54,240 nucleotides of DNA from Mycobacterium shimoidei (GCA_002101905.1 LQPU01000006.1:1-54240); one strand, 5' to 3'; positions 17,249 to 28,084 are shown, counted from the first letter of the stretch. A program made the numbers and translations. Notes: generated by a model not told the origin, from the sequence alone.

Positions 17249-17772
17249 GGTGCGTTGTCTCCTAACATCAGCCCGACGGTGTAGGCCGCGGTACAGCTGG
17301 CGGCGATCGAGCCCAACAGCCCGGCCCGGTATCCCGACAGCGTCGACGCCTGCCGGCGTGCGCTGGTAGCAGAGGCGCGCAAGGACTTCACGACATCGGG
17401 CAGGGCGGGCGGGGGACCGGGAGCGCGGGTCGCTTGCGCAGTGCCGCCGGGTGTTGCGGTCGCGGAGCTCGACGTGCTGGTGGCCGTCCCGGCGACCCGG
17501 TCGATCTCGATGGCCAGTGCCTTCGCGTGTTCCGCGCGTTCGGCGGCGACCTGCTTCAAGGCAGCGGCGACCGCCGGCGGCTCGGCGCTGGCCGCGGCGG
17601 CGGCCAGTTCGCTGTCGTGCTGTGCCAGCGTCAGCTCTTCGAGCAGCGGATCGGGTTGGGGCTGCTGTCCGGGCCGGGTACCGCACGCGGCGGCGGTGAT
17701 CCCCAGCCCGGCCAACGCTGCACCGCCGGCCAGCACGCGGCGTCGGCTGACAACCGGTCCTGTCCCTGGCAC
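17245..17772 (-). CDS. Tat-type lipoprotein with ferritin-like domain (Rv2843-like)
   Basis: A 175-residue exported protein. SRRRVLAGG (9-17) is a twin-arginine signal, and the hydrophobic stretch ends in the lipobox ITAAAC, with Cys near residue 30 as the lipidation site. The helix EELTLAQHDSELAAAA and VAAERAEHAKALAIEID show Glu/His spacing like ferritin-like proteins. A Ser/Thr/Pro-rich linker follows, and a hydrophobic helix near the C-terminus (LGSIAASCTAAYTVGLML) may insert into the membrane. Tat export would allow folding or metal loading before secretion; that is inference. It is the first gene of a coupled pair, divergent from rimP. Confidence 0.78.
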   Translation of the reverse strand: MPGTGPVVSRRRVLAGGAALAGLGITAAACGTRPGQQPQPDPLLEELTLAQHDSELAAAAASAEPPAVAAALKQVAAERAEHAKALAIEIDRVAGTATSTSSSATATPGGTAQATRAPGPPPALPDVVKSLRASATSARRQASTLSGYRAGLLGSIAASCTAAYTVGLMLGDNAP

Positions 17773-17884
17773 AGCAACATCCTGCCATCGCGCGCATCAC
17801 GGCTGACACCGGATTCTGGCGTATCGTTGATTGCTGATTCGCCGGAACTTCAATGACCGGACAACTCAAGATGAGGAGCTCGCC

Positions 17885-18427
17885 GTGGCCACCGGGCTAC
17901 CTTCGCAGACGCAGGTGATCGAGCTACTCGATGGAGAGTTCGCGCGTGCAGGCTACGAGGTCGAGGATGTCATCATCGACACCCGCGCACGGCCCCCGCG
18001 GATCACGGTGGTTGCCGACGGCGACACCGCACCCGATCTGGACACCATCGCCACGTTGTCGCGCCGCGCATCGACCCTGCTGGACCGTGTGCGCAGCATC
18101 CGCGGTCAATACGTGCTGGAAGTGACGTCGCGCGGCGTCGATCGCCCGCTGACCAGCGAGAAGCACTTCCGTCGCGCGCGTGGCCGCAAAATCGAACTCA
18201 CGCTGACCGACGGGTCGCGGCTGACCGGCCGCGTCGGTGAGACGTCGCACAACACGCTGAACCTGGTGGTGCGCCACGATCGAGATCGCGATTGGACTCT
18301 ACGCTCGATCCCGCTCGACGAGATCGCAGAAGCCGTTGTGCAGGTTGAGTTTTCGTCGCCCGCCAAGCGGGAGCTCGAGTTGGCGACGCAGGCGGTCGGG
18401 GCCGCGCGAACGGAGGCCGAAACATGA
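17885..18427 (+). CDS. rimP: Ribosome maturation factor RimP
   Basis: Needed for 30S subunit assembly. A 180-residue protein with the RimP N-terminal alpha/beta domain ([10 protein letters not shown] and [10 protein letters not shown]) and the C-terminal SH3-like domain ([18 protein letters not shown]). [20 protein letters not shown] is the conserved core (EVTSPGxDRPL in the family). The GTG at 17885 is chosen because GAGGAG lies seven bases before it. Open frame continues upstream without family similarity. The stop overlaps nusA (ATGA), the normal rimP-nusA coupling at the head of the infB operon. Confidence 0.95.
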   Translation: MATGLPSQTQVIELLDGEFARAGYEVEDVIIDTRARPPRITVVADGDTAPDLDTIATLSRRASTLLDRVRSIRGQYVLEVTSRGVDRPLTSEKHFRRARGRKIELTLTDGSRLTGRVGETSHNTLNLVVRHDRDRDWTLRSIPLDEIAEAVVQVEFSSPAKRELELATQAVGAARTEAET

Positions 18428-19467
18428 ATATCGACATGGCCGCACTGCACGCGATCGAAGCAGACAAAGGCATTTCGGTGGACGTCGTGGTCGAAACCAT
18501 CAAGTCGGCACTGCTCACCGCATATCGGCACACCGAGGGGCATCAAGAAGACGCCTATATCGACATCGACCGCAAAACCGGCGCGGTCCGGGTGATCGCG
18601 CGCGAGGTCGACGAGGACGGCAATGTGCTCTCCGAATGGGACGACACTCCTGAGGGTTTCGGCCGGATCGCGGCCACCACCGCGCGCCAGGTGATCCTGC
18701 AGCGGCTTCGTGACGCCGAGAACGAGCGCAACTACGGTGAGTTCTCCACCAGAGAGGGCGAGATCGTCGCCGGCGTCATCCAGCGCGACAGCCGCGCCAA
18801 TGCTCGCGGCCTGGTGGTTGTGCGGATGGGCAGTGAAACCAAGGGATCCGAAGGGGTGATCCCGGTCGCCGAGCAGGTCCCCGGTGAGACCTACGAGCAC
18901 GGCAACCGGCTGCGCTGTTATGTGGTGGGGGTGACCCGCGGTGCCCGCGAGCCACTGATCACGTTGTCGCGCACCCATCCCAACCTGGTGCGCAAACTGT
19001 TCTCCCTGGAAGTCCCCGAGATCGCCGACGGATCGGTGGAGATCGTCGCCGTCGCCCGGGAGGCCGGCCACCGTTCCAAGATCGCGGTGAAGTCGAATGT
19101 CCCCGGTCTGAACGCCAAGGGCGCCTGCATCGGCCCGATGGGCCAGCGGGTGCGCAACGTCATGAGCGAGCTGTCCGGCGAGAAGATCGACATCATCGAC
19201 TACGACGAGGATCCGGCCCGCTTCGTGGCCAACGCGCTCTCGCCGGCAAAGGTGGTTTCGGTGACCGTGATCGACCAGTCGGCGCGCGCCGCACGGGTCA
19301 TCGTTCCCGACTTCCAACTGTCGCTGGCGATCGGCAAGGAAGGCCAGAATGCGCGGCTGGCGGCGCGGCTGACCGGTTGGCGTATCGACATCCGCGGTGA
19401 TTCGCCCGAACACCCGGCTGGCCAGGCAGATCATGGCGCCACCCACGGGATGGCACACGAGCACTGA
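18424..19467 (+). CDS. nusA: Transcription elongation/termination factor NusA
   Basis: Binds RNA polymerase and affects pausing, termination and rRNA antitermination. At 347 residues it is the short actinobacterial form: N-terminal RNAP-binding domain (1-105), S1 domain (about 108-185) and tandem KH domains (about 200-340). It lacks the C-terminal acidic repeats of E. coli Nus[21 protein letters not shown] and [19 protein letters not shown] are the two KH G-x-x-G regions. It is coupled to rimP by an ATGA overlap. Confidence 0.97.
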   Translation: MNIDMAALHAIEADKGISVDVVVETIKSALLTAYRHTEGHQEDAYIDIDRKTGAVRVIAREVDEDGNVLSEWDDTPEGFGRIAATTARQVILQRLRDAENERNYGEFSTREGEIVAGVIQRDSRANARGLVVVRMGSETKGSEGVIPVAEQVPGETYEHGNRLRCYVVGVTRGAREPLITLSRTHPNLVRKLFSLEVPEIADGSVEIVAVAREAGHRSKIAVKSNVPGLNAKGACIGPMGQRVRNVMSELSGEKIDIIDYDEDPARFVANALSPAKVVSVTVIDQSARAARVIVPDFQLSLAIGKEGQNARLAARLTGWRIDIRGDSPEHPAGQADHGATHGMAHEH

Positions 19468-19485
19468 CCCGCCCGCGGGTGTGGG

Positions 19486-19491
19486 TAGACT
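19486..19491 (+). promoter_or_regulatory. Possible internal leaderless -10 for ylxR
   Basis: TAGACT lies five bases before GTG 19497, with no ribosome site in between. It may give an extra transcript for ylxR-infB inside the operon; the spacing is a little short. Confidence 0.35.
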
Positions 19492-19496
19492 AAGCC

Positions 19497-19877
19497 GTGA
19501 TCCAGCGCGAGACTTCGGCTGCTGACACGCGAGCGCATCGACGCCCTGATGGACCGGTGCGAACGTGTGTCGGTTGCCGAAAGCGAGAGTTGGCCGTCGA
19601 ACTGCTTCGAGTGGTGGCTGTATCGACCGGGAATGGCAAATACGCCGTGATCGTTGATACAGCCGGTAATCTGCCGGGGCGGGGTGCCTGGCTGCATCCC
19701 CACCCGCAGTGTGCGAAACAGGCGATCCGGCGGCGAGCTTTCACCCGAGCGCTGCGCATCGCCGGTCCACCGGACACATCCGCGGTGGTCGAGCACTTGG
19801 AGTCGTCAAGGGCGCACGATCATCCCGGCAACAGAACAGGTAGCAAAGAATATGAGCACACCGTGAAGTCCCGATGA
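19497..19877 (+). CDS. ylxR: YlxR family nucleic-acid-binding protein (DUF448)
   Basis: A 126-residue member of the YlxR family, always found between nusA and infB. RTCVGCRKRE (about 22-31) and GRGAWLHPHPQCAKQAIRRR (about 61-80) are the two signature blocks. YlxR has been reported to bind RNA and, in some bacteria, to act as a nucleoid-like regulator; in mycobacteria the role is unclear. The C-terminus runs about 25 residues beyond the core as a charged tail. infB follows after 66 bases. Confidence 0.9.
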   Translation: MIQRETSAADTRAHRRPDGPVRTCVGCRKRELAVELLRVVAVSTGNGKYAVIVDTAGNLPGRGAWLHPHPQCAKQAIRRRAFTRALRIAGPPDTSAVVEHLESSRAHDHPGNRTGSKEYEHTVKSR

Positions 19878-19943
19878 CCATGCGTCATAGCTAACCCGAG
19901 GCGCGGCCCCACCACCGCCGTCGCCTCATGGACAGGAGATGTA

Positions 19944-22639
19944 GTGGCAGGCAAGGCCCGCGTACACGAGTTGGCCAAGGAACTCGGTGTTACCAGCAAG
20001 GAAGTTCTCGCCCGGCTGAGCGAACAGGGCGAATTCGTCAAATCAGCATCCTCGACGGTCGAGGCCCCCGTCGCACGGCGACTGCGGGAATCGTTCGGCG
20101 GCGGCAAACCCGCCCCGGAAAAGACCACCGACAAGGCCGCGAAGGCCGAAAAGGCAACGAAAGCCGCGGCGAAGGCGGCCGGCAACGGTGCCGCGACGAA
20201 GGCCGCGGCAAAGACCGACGCCGCCGCCGACAAGGTTGACGGCCGAGCGCCGGCACAGGCCCCCGAGGCACCCGCAGGGGGACCGCAGGCCGCGCAGCCA
20301 CCGACGGCCCCGCCGGCAAAGCGTCCGGGACCCACCCCCGGACCGCGGCCCAGCCCAGCCCCCAAGCCGGCCGCACGTACCCCCCGTGTCGGCAACAACC
20401 CGTTCTCGTCGGCGCAGCCCGTCGATAGACCCATTCCCCGTCCGCCGGCACCCCGACCCGGGGCCGCGCGTCCAGGCGCGCCGCGTCCGGGCATGTCGCC
20501 GGGCAGCATGCCGCCCCGTCCCGGCGGCGCCGCCGGCCAGGGTCGTCCGCCGCGTCCCGGCGCGCCGCGCCCCGGCCCGGGCGGGCGGCCGGGCGCCCCT
20601 ACCGGTGGTCGCTCCGGTGGCGGGGGCGGGGGCCCCTACCGCGGCGGCGGTGGGGTCGGAGCCCCGCCCGGCGGTGGCTACCGCGGCCGTCCCGGCGGCG
20701 GGCGTCCCGGGCAGCGCGGTGGCGCGGCCGGTGCGTTCGGCCGGCCCGGCGGTGCGCCCCGACGTGGCCGCAAGTCAAAGCGGGCCAAGCGCGCCGAATA
20801 CGAAAACATGCAGGCCCCGGTCATTGGCGGTGTGCGGCTACCGCACGGCAACGGCGAAACCATCCGGTTAGCCCGCGGCGCGTCGCTGTCCGACTTCGCC
20901 GAAAAGATCGACGCCAACCCGGCCGCGCTGGTGCAGGCGTTGTTCAACCTCGGTGAGATGGTGACCGCGACCCAGTCGGTGGGCGACGAGACGCTCGAGC
21001 TGCTGGGCAGCGAGATGAACTACAACGTGCAGGTCGTCAGCCCCGAGGACGAGGACCGCGAGCTGCTGGAGTCGTTCGACCTGTCCTATGGAGAAGACAC
21101 CGGGGACGATGCCGATTTGCAGACCCGTCCGCCGGTGGTGACCGTGATGGGTCACGTCGACCACGGGAAGACCCGACTGCTCGACACCATCCGTAAGGCC
21201 AACGTCCGCGAGGCCGAAGCCGGCGGCATCACCCAGCACATCGGTGCCTACCAGGTCGCGGTTGACCTCGACGGCACGGAGCGGCTGATCACCTTCATCG
21301 ACACCCCAGGTCACGAGGCGTTCACCGCCATGCGTGCCCGCGGCGCGAAGGCCACCGACATCGCCATTCTGGTGGTCGCCGCCGACGACGGCGTCATGCC
21401 GCAGACGGTGGAGGCCATCAACCACGCCCAAGCCGCCGACGTGCCGATCGTAGTGGCCGTCAACAAGATCGACAAAGAAGGTGCCGACCCGCAGAAGATT
21501 CGCGGCCAGCTCACCGAATACGGTTTGGTGCCAGAGGAATTCGGCGGTGACACGATGTTCGTCGACATCTCCGCCAAGCAGGGCACCAACATCGACGCCC
21601 TCCTCGAGGCGGTGTTGCTGACCGCCGACGCCGCCCTGGATCTACGGGCCAACCCCGACATGGACGCTCAGGGCGTGGCGATCGAGGCGCACTTGGACCG
21701 CGGTCGCGGCCCGGTAGCCACCGTGTTGGTGCAGCGCGGCACGCTGCGGGTGGGCGACTCGGTGGTCGCCGGCGACGCCTACGGCCGGGTCCGCCGCATG
21801 GTCGACGAAAACGGGGAGGACGTCGAAGAGGCGTTGCCGTCGCGTCCGGTGCAGGTCATCGGCTTCACATCGGTGCCCGGGGCCGGCGACAACTTCCTGG
21901 TCGTCGACGAGGACCGGATCGCCCGCCAGATCGCCGACCGGCGCAGCGCGCGCAAACGCAACGCGATGGCCGCCCGCTCGCGCAAGCGGATCAGCCTGGA
22001 GGACCTCGACTCGGCGCTGAAGGAAACCAGCCAGCTGAATCTGATCCTCAAGGGCGACAATGCCGGCACCGTCGAGGCGCTGGAAGAGGCGCTGATGGGA
22101 ATCAAGGTCGACGACGAAGTGGCGCTGCGCGTGATCGACCGCGGTGTCGGCGGTATCACCGAGACCAACGTCAACCTTGCGTCGGCATCGGACGCGGTGA
22201 TCATCGGGTTCAACGTGCGCGCCGAGGGCAAGGCCACCGAGCTGGCCAACCGCGAAGGCGTCGAAATCCGCTACTACACGGTGATCTACCAGGCTATCGA
22301 CGACATCGAGAAGGCGTTGCGCGGCATGCTCAAGCCCGTCTACGAGGAGGTGTCGCTGGGCCGGGCCGAAATCCGGGCGATCTTCCGCTCGTCCAAGGTC
22401 GGCAACATCGCCGGATGTTTGGTCACCTCAGGTGTGGTGCGCCGCAACGCCAAAGCACGGCTGCTCCGCGACAACATCGTGGTCGCCGAAAACCTGACCG
22501 TGCAATCGCTGCGGCGCGAGAAGGACGACGTCAACGAGGTCCGAGACGGCTACGAATGTGGTCTGACCCTGAGCTACAACGACATCAAGGAGGGTGACGT
22601 CATCGAGACCTACGAGCTGGTTGAGAAGGCGCGCGCCTG

Positions 22640-22640
<1 letters not shown>
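19944..22640 (+). CDS. infB: Translation initiation factor IF-2
   Basis: GTPase bringing fMet-tRNA to the 30S subunit. 898 residues, close to the M. tuberculosis protein. Residues 1-50 are the IF2 N-terminal fold ([19 protein letters not shown]). Residues about 50-285 form a low-complexity Ala/Lys then Pro/Gly/Arg-rich region, typical of actinobacteria. The G domain has MGHVDHGKT (402-410), DTPGHEAF and NKID, followed by domains II-IV. The start is GTG, with AGGAG five bases ahead. Its stop overlaps rbfA by one base (TGATG). Confidence 0.98.
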
Positions 22641-24086
<1,446 letters not shown>

Positions 24087-24094
24087 TCCCTGAC

Positions 24095-25408
24095 ATGGCC
24101 GACATGCCCGCCGCAAGTTCACGGCAGATCGTCGGGTTGGCGTTGCCCGCGCTGGGCGTGCTTGCGGCCGAGCCGCTGTATTTGTTGTTCGACACCGCCG
24201 TCGTGGGCCGCCTGGGTGCGCTGAGCCTGGCCGGGCTGGCCATCGGCGCGCTGATCCTCGGGCTGGTCGCTTCCGACCTGACATTCCTCTCCTATGGCAC
24301 GACGGCGCGCGCGGCGCGCCACTTCGGCGCCGGCGACCGGGCTTCGGCGGTGGCCGAAGGCGTGCAGGCGACCTGGCTGGCGTTGGGCCTCGGCGCGCTG
24401 ATCGTGCTGGTGGTGCAGGTCGCCGCGCTTCCGGTGGTGTCGGTGATCGCCTCCGGTGAAGCTATCGCCGCGGCGGCATTGCCGTGGTTACGCATCGCCA
24501 TCTTGGGCGCCCCCGCGATTCTGGTGTCGATGGCGGGCAACGGCTGGCTGCGCGGGGTGCAGGACACCGTGCGGCCGCTGCGCTATGTAGTCGCCGGTTT
24601 CGGGCTATCGGCGCTGCTGTGTCCGCTGCTGGTCTACGGCTGGCTCGGACTGCCGCGACTAGAGCTCGCCGGCTCGGCGGTGGCCAATCTGGTCGGCCAG
24701 TGGCTGGCCGCGCTGCTGTTCGGACGCGCGTTGCTGGCCGAACGAGTGTCGCTGCGGCTCAACCGCGCAGCGCTGCGTGCTCAGCTGGTGATGGGCCGCG
24801 ACCTGATGCTGCGGACACTGGCGTTCCAGGCCTGCTTCGTTTCGGCGGCAGCGGTGGCGGCGCGGTTCGGCGCCGCGGCGCTGGGCGCCCACCAGGTGGT
24901 GCTGCAGTTGTGGACTTTCCTTGCGCTGGTTCTCGATTCGCTGGCCATTGCCGCGCAGGCACTGGTCGGCGCCGCGCTCGGCGCCGGCCGCGTCGAGCAC
25001 GCCAAGTCGGTGGCGCGGCAGGTGACGGTGTTCTCGACGATCGCCGCCGGAGCGCTGGCTGCGCTGTTCGCGAGCGGTGCCGCCGTGTTGCCCAAGCTGT
25101 TCACCGACGACCGTTCGGTGCTGGCGGTGATCGCTGTGCCGTGGTGGTTTCTGGTTGCCCAATTACCGCTCGCCGGAATTGTTTTCGCTCTCGACGGCGT
25201 CTTGCTGGGCGCGGGCGACGCCGCTTTCATGCGCACCGCGACCATCGTCAGCGCGCTGGCCGGCTTTTTGCCACTGACTTGGCTGTCACTGGTTTTCGGT
25301 TGGGGGTTAGCCGGAATCTGGTCGGGGCTCACCACTTTCATCTTGCTGCGGCTGGCCTTCGTCGGGATACGAACGATCTCAGGCCGCTGGGCGGTGACCG
25401 GAACCTGA
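24095..25408 (+). CDS. dinF: MATE-family efflux protein DinF
   Basis: Multidrug and toxin extrusion transporter of the DinF branch, about 437 residues with some 12 hydrophobic segments. ALPALGVLAAEPLYLLFDTA is the typical first segment, and FLSYGTTARAARHFGAGD and AIAAQALVGAALGAGR are the paired repeats of the two halves. Likely driven by Na+ or H+. ATG 24095 is chosen as the first plausible start after nrnA, eight bases downstream; ATG 24104 is also possible. It is the last gene of the rimP operon. In M. tuberculosis ugpAEBC follows; here an unrelated islet does. Confidence 0.9.
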   Translation: MADMPAASSRQIVGLALPALGVLAAEPLYLLFDTAVVGRLGALSLAGLAIGALILGLVASDLTFLSYGTTARAARHFGAGDRASAVAEGVQATWLALGLGALIVLVVQVAALPVVSVIASGEAIAAAALPWLRIAILGAPAILVSMAGNGWLRGVQDTVRPLRYVVAGFGLSALLCPLLVYGWLGLPRLELAGSAVANLVGQWLAALLFGRALLAERVSLRLNRAALRAQLVMGRDLMLRTLAFQACFVSAAAVAARFGAAALGAHQVVLQLWTFLALVLDSLAIAAQALVGAALGAGRVEHAKSVARQVTVFSTIAAGALAALFASGAAVLPKLFTDDRSVLAVIAVPWWFLVAQLPLAGIVFALDGVLLGAGDAAFMRTATIVSALAGFLPLTWLSLVFGWGLAGIWSGLTTFILLRLAFVGIRTISGRWAVTGT

Positions 25409-25417
25409 GGACACATC

Positions 25418-25978
25418 ATGACTAGTCAGCACGACCGCATGCTCAGCGGGGAGCCGTATCGGGCCGACGACTTTGACCTCGTCGCGAGCCGGCGGGCCTG
25501 TCAACGACTACTCGCCGAGTTCAACGCGGCGGGCGCAGATGATGACGACGCCCGCGAGCGGGTGCTGCACGCGCTGCTCGGATCGTTGGGCGAAGGTACG
25601 GTGGTGCTGCCGCGCTTCCTGTGCGACTACGGAACCTACATCAGCATCGGCGCGCGTAGCTTCGTCAACTACGACGCGATATTTCTGGACTGCGCACCGA
25701 TCACGATCGGCGATGACGTCTCGATCGGCCCTCGCGTGCAACTGCTGACGGCTCACCATCCGATTGACGACCACGATGCCCGGCGTCAGGGCTGGGAACT
25801 GGCTTCTCCCATAACGATTGGCAACAACGTATGGATGGGCGCCGGAGTCATCGTGTGCCCCGGAGTGAGCATTGGCGACGACACCGTGGTCGGCGCCGGT
25901 GCAGTCGTCACCAAAGATGTGCCGGCTCACGTGGTTGCAGCCGGTAACCCCTGCAGAGTGATCAGGGCAATACGGTGA
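25418..25978 (+). CDS. Maltose/galactoside O-acetyltransferase-like hexapeptide protein
   Basis: A 186-residue left-handed beta-helix acetyltransferase of the LacA/Maa/NodL type. The N-terminal Mac domain (MLSGEPYRADDFDLVASRR) precedes hexapeptide repeats such as ITIGDDVSIGPRV, ITIGNNVWMGAGVIV and [15 protein letters not shown]. The His in LLTAHHPID is the expected catalytic base. GNPCRVIRAI is the usual C-terminal end. It starts nine bases after dinF, so it may be transcribed with it. The acceptor, probably a sugar hydroxyl, is unknown. Confidence 0.88.
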   Translation: MTSQHDRMLSGEPYRADDFDLVASRRACQRLLAEFNAAGADDDDARERVLHALLGSLGEGTVVLPRFLCDYGTYISIGARSFVNYDAIFLDCAPITIGDDVSIGPRVQLLTAHHPIDDHDARRQGWELASPITIGNNVWMGAGVIVCPGVSIGDDTVVGAGAVVTKDVPAHVVAAGNPCRVIRAIR

Positions 25979-25983
25979 CCTCG

Positions 25984-26295
25984 CTAGCGCCGGGACTGGA
26001 TGGCGCGGGTGATCCGCGCGGAGAGTTCGCGATCGTTCAGCAGTTGGTCGACGAGCGCGGACAGCACCTCTTGTCCGGTCACACGGGCCACCCCGAGCCG
26101 ATCAGCCGCATCGCGCTGCCAGATGTCCAGACCGCGGTGCTGGGCGGGGGTGAGGTCGACCGTTCGCCGAGTCTTCCGGCCACTCGACTGTCCGACGGCG
26201 GAAAGCCGTTCGGTCGGCGCCGCCGCGTCGACGTTGCGATGGGGCGCGTTCGGCCGGCCGCCGATGTTGGGTCGGTCGATAGGGGGACTCACCAC
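25984..26295 (-). CDS. Small basic putative DNA-binding protein
   Basis: About 103 residues, with a disordered Pro/Ala-rich start and a conserved-looking C-terminal half: RRTVDLTPAQHRGLDIW, then ARVTGQEVLSALVDQLL. A strand followed by two helices, next to basic residues, suggests a ribbon-helix-helix fold as in ParG-like proteins; this is an inference from pattern only. GTG 26295 is chosen because AGAGGA lies six bases ahead; an upstream GTG at 26310 would not have this site. It converges with the acetyltransferase gene, five bases apart. No parA is nearby. Confidence 0.5.
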   Translation of the reverse strand: MVSPPIDRPNIGGRPNAPHRNVDAAAPTERLSAVGQSSGRKTRRTVDLTPAQHRGLDIWQRDAADRLGVARVTGQEVLSALVDQLLNDRELSARITRAIQSRR

Positions 26296-26518
26296 GTAGA
26301 TTCCTCTCACCAGCAGTTGGTCAGCAAGTCAGGACATCAGTATGTCCGTACTGTAGCGGCCTCGCAAGCGTCCGCCTCGAATTGCCGCTCCGAAATTGTT
26401 TTCTGCAATTAGCTGACCCATTGATGCAGGCAATTTATGCGCCTCGTTGACTGGCAATACGATTGCAACTCGATGCCACGTGGGTCGCAACCTGCTCAGG
26501 AGATATGTTATAGCGCTA

Positions 26519-26595
26519 CTACGGAGATCAGGAGATCAGTATTACGGTCTTGAACAGGGAATTTACTAGTCATCTAACACCGGCAATCTCCGTAG
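26519..26595. repeat. 10-base perfect inverted repeat, 57-base interior
   Basis: CTACGGAGAT at 26519-26528 is matched exactly by ATCTCCGTAG at 26586-26595. The left arm overlaps two tandem copies of GGAGATCA (26523-26530 and 26531-26538). It could form a long-looped hairpin, bind a regulator, or mark the ends of a small element; no target duplication was seen. Confidence 0.5.
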
Positions 26596-26727
26596 GTCAT
26601 TAGCAGATGAGATCCGTATTTTGTGATTTATGTGATGGAATTACGGCCCGTTTAGAGCCAAACTGTGAGAATGCTGCAAGATACCAGAAAAATATTGCTG
26701 ACGGCTAGCAATCGGATTAGTGTCAGC

Positions 26728-26743
26728 TTTGTTCGAAAACAAA
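26728..26743. promoter_or_regulatory. Palindrome upstream of the His-rich protein gene
   Basis: TTTGTT-CGAA-AACAAA, a perfect 16-base palindrome ending 22 bases before the ATG and ten before the GAAGGAG ribosome site. It could be an operator. It does not match the Zur, IdeR or SOS boxes that I know for mycobacteria. Confidence 0.4.
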
Positions 26744-26765
26744 CAATTTCGGTGAAGGAGCAATC

Positions 26766-27125
26766 ATGTGGACTTCGGTGAGTTCAGCTCGCCGGGTCGG
26801 GGCTGGTGTCATCGGTGCCGGTCTCGTCACCGGTAGCCTGCTGTTCGGCGCCGCCGGGACGGCGCAAGCGGCGCCCGCACCAGTAGCGGTGTCTGGGCCT
26901 ATGTCAACGGGGGGCCCGGCCTTTGTGAACAATGAGCCGGCCGTGATCCCGGGTGTCACGACGGGCGTCGGGAGTGCGCCCATGCCGGAGTGGTTTTTCC
27001 ACCACCACCATCACCACTTCCTGCATCACCATCACCACTTCTTCCGGCATCACCACCACCACTTCTGGCACCCGCGGTTCCACTGGTGGCACCCGCATCT
27101 GTTCCACCCGTGGTGGTTCTGGTGA
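26766..27125 (+). CDS. Secreted His/Trp/Phe-rich protein
   Basis: A 119-residue exported protein. Residues 1-35 are a Sec signal: SSARR, then a Gly/Ala/Leu core, with cleavage after TAQA. The mature N-terminal part is Pro/Gly/Val-rich and featureless. The last 43 residues contain 21 His, in runs of six, five and five separated by FL or FFR, then WHP, FHWWHPH and FHPWWFW. There is no cysteine. GAAGGAG lies five bases before the ATG. Such a tail should bind Zn, Ni or Cu outside the membrane; the aromatic residues may anchor it in the envelope. I do not recognise it in M. tuberculosis. Function is inferred from composition only. Confidence 0.75.
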   Translation: MWTSVSSARRVGAGVIGAGLVTGSLLFGAAGTAQAAPAPVAVSGPMSTGGPAFVNNEPAVIPGVTTGVGSAPMPEWFFHHHHHHFLHHHHHFFRHHHHHFWHPRFHWWHPHLFHPWWFW

Positions 27126-27300
27126 GTTAGTGGCCGCTCGCGCTGATCCTTGGTGGGCGGATCAGCCAGCGGGTCCGCGTTGAGATCGCGGGTGAAGTAT
27201 CCGCCAGGGCGCCCAGCCGCACGTCAGGCCGGGCGTTCGCGGTGGATCAAGACCGGCCAACCCAACTTTGATCGCAATCAGCATTGTGAAAGGTACTGCG

Positions 27301-28077
27301 ATGAATACGCCACAGCGACAACAGTTCTCAGCTGCCCTGGCTGCAGCCTGTCCACGACGGCCACAACGCACAACCCGGCGAGTCGTCTCGATGCTGGCAG
27401 TGGCCGGCCTGGGTAGTGTCGCTCTGGCCGCATGCGTCGAAGCGCCCGAACACACGGCGGCTCACTCGGCGCAGCCTCCTGCCCCGAGCAGTGCGCAGCC
27501 AGCGCCGCCGCCGCCGAAGTACGACATCTCACGCGTTGACAACCTCAAAGACAGCTTTCCGCCCGGCTTCAAAACAGACCCGCACCCGGCGAAAACCCTT
27601 GAGCAGCAAGATATCGACAACTCCGGCATCATGCCGTTCACCCAGGCGCAGTTCGATCCACCGCAATGCCGGGCGCTGGTCATTCCACCCTATGTCGACG
27701 CCACTGTCGGCACGCAAGCAGCCGGCGTCCGTGGACAGGCAGATCAAGGCGAAATCTATATCGTCGCAATGCGGTTGACGAAGCCGACGCCGGCCGGCCC
27801 GCCCCCCGCGGGCTGTGAACAGGTGTCGATGTCTGGTGCTTCCCAGGCAACTGGAACCGCCGAAGCGATCCCGGCTCCCAACATCGAGGGGGCCACGACA
27901 ACCGGGGTCAAGCTCAGTCCCGCTGACACAGACGAGGACCCCGATTATGAGTTCACGGTGGCTCTCGACGATCAAACGTCCATCGTGGTCATGGGAAGTA
28001 CCGCCGAGCAGCTCAACCCGCAGCAGGTGATGTCAGATCTGCTGGTCAAGGCGGCGTCCGCGGTACGCGGCCAGTAA
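27301..28077 (+). CDS. Putative lipoprotein, possibly DUF5642-like
   Basis: About 258 residues. A hydrophobic stretch MLAVAGLGSVALAAC ends in a lipobox (ALAAC), so the mature protein is probably anchored to the outer face of the membrane. A Pro/Ala-rich linker (PAPSSAQPAPPPPK) precedes a globular domain with two cysteines, in QCRALVIPPY and GCEQVSMSG. These could form a disulfide, as in DUF5642-type mycobacterial lipoproteins. ATG 27301 has AAAGG upstream but leaves about 40 residues before the signal core; a start nearer that core may be used. It lies downstream of the His-rich protein on the same strand and converges with the PPE gene. Confidence 0.65.
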   Translation: MNTPQRQQFSAALAAACPRRPQRTTRRVVSMLAVAGLGSVALAACVEAPEHTAAHSAQPPAPSSAQPAPPPPKYDISRVDNLKDSFPPGFKTDPHPAKTLEQQDIDNSGIMPFTQAQFDPPQCRALVIPPYVDATVGTQAAGVRGQADQGEIYIVAMRLTKPTPAGPPPAGCEQVSMSGASQATGTAEAIPAPNIEGATTTGVKLSPADTDEDPDYEFTVALDDQTSIVVMGSTAEQLNPQQVMSDLLVKAASAVRGQ

Positions 28078-28084
28078 GGATCGG

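Larger units (their letters stand above)
26296..26765. other. AT-rich spacer with inverted repeats
   Basis: A 470-base region without a convincing gene. Bases 26641-26700 are 26/60 G+C, far below the neighbours. It holds a 10-base inverted repeat (26519-26595), a tandem GGAGATCA pair (26523-26538), GCAAT-ACG-ATTGC (26454-26466) and a palindrome just before the His-rich gene. It must contain that gene's promoter. It may be a long regulatory leader or foreign DNA. Confidence 0.5.

Noticed and set aside
20100..20800. GC-rich low-complexity DNA in infB as a repeat element
   Set aside because: It encodes the Ala/Lys and Pro/Gly/Arg-rich linker normal for actinobacterial IF-2.
26996..27122. Repeated CAC/CAT runs as a CRISPR array or tandem DNA repeat
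   Set aside because: The runs encode His within a well-formed secreted protein and have no regular repeat-spacer structure.
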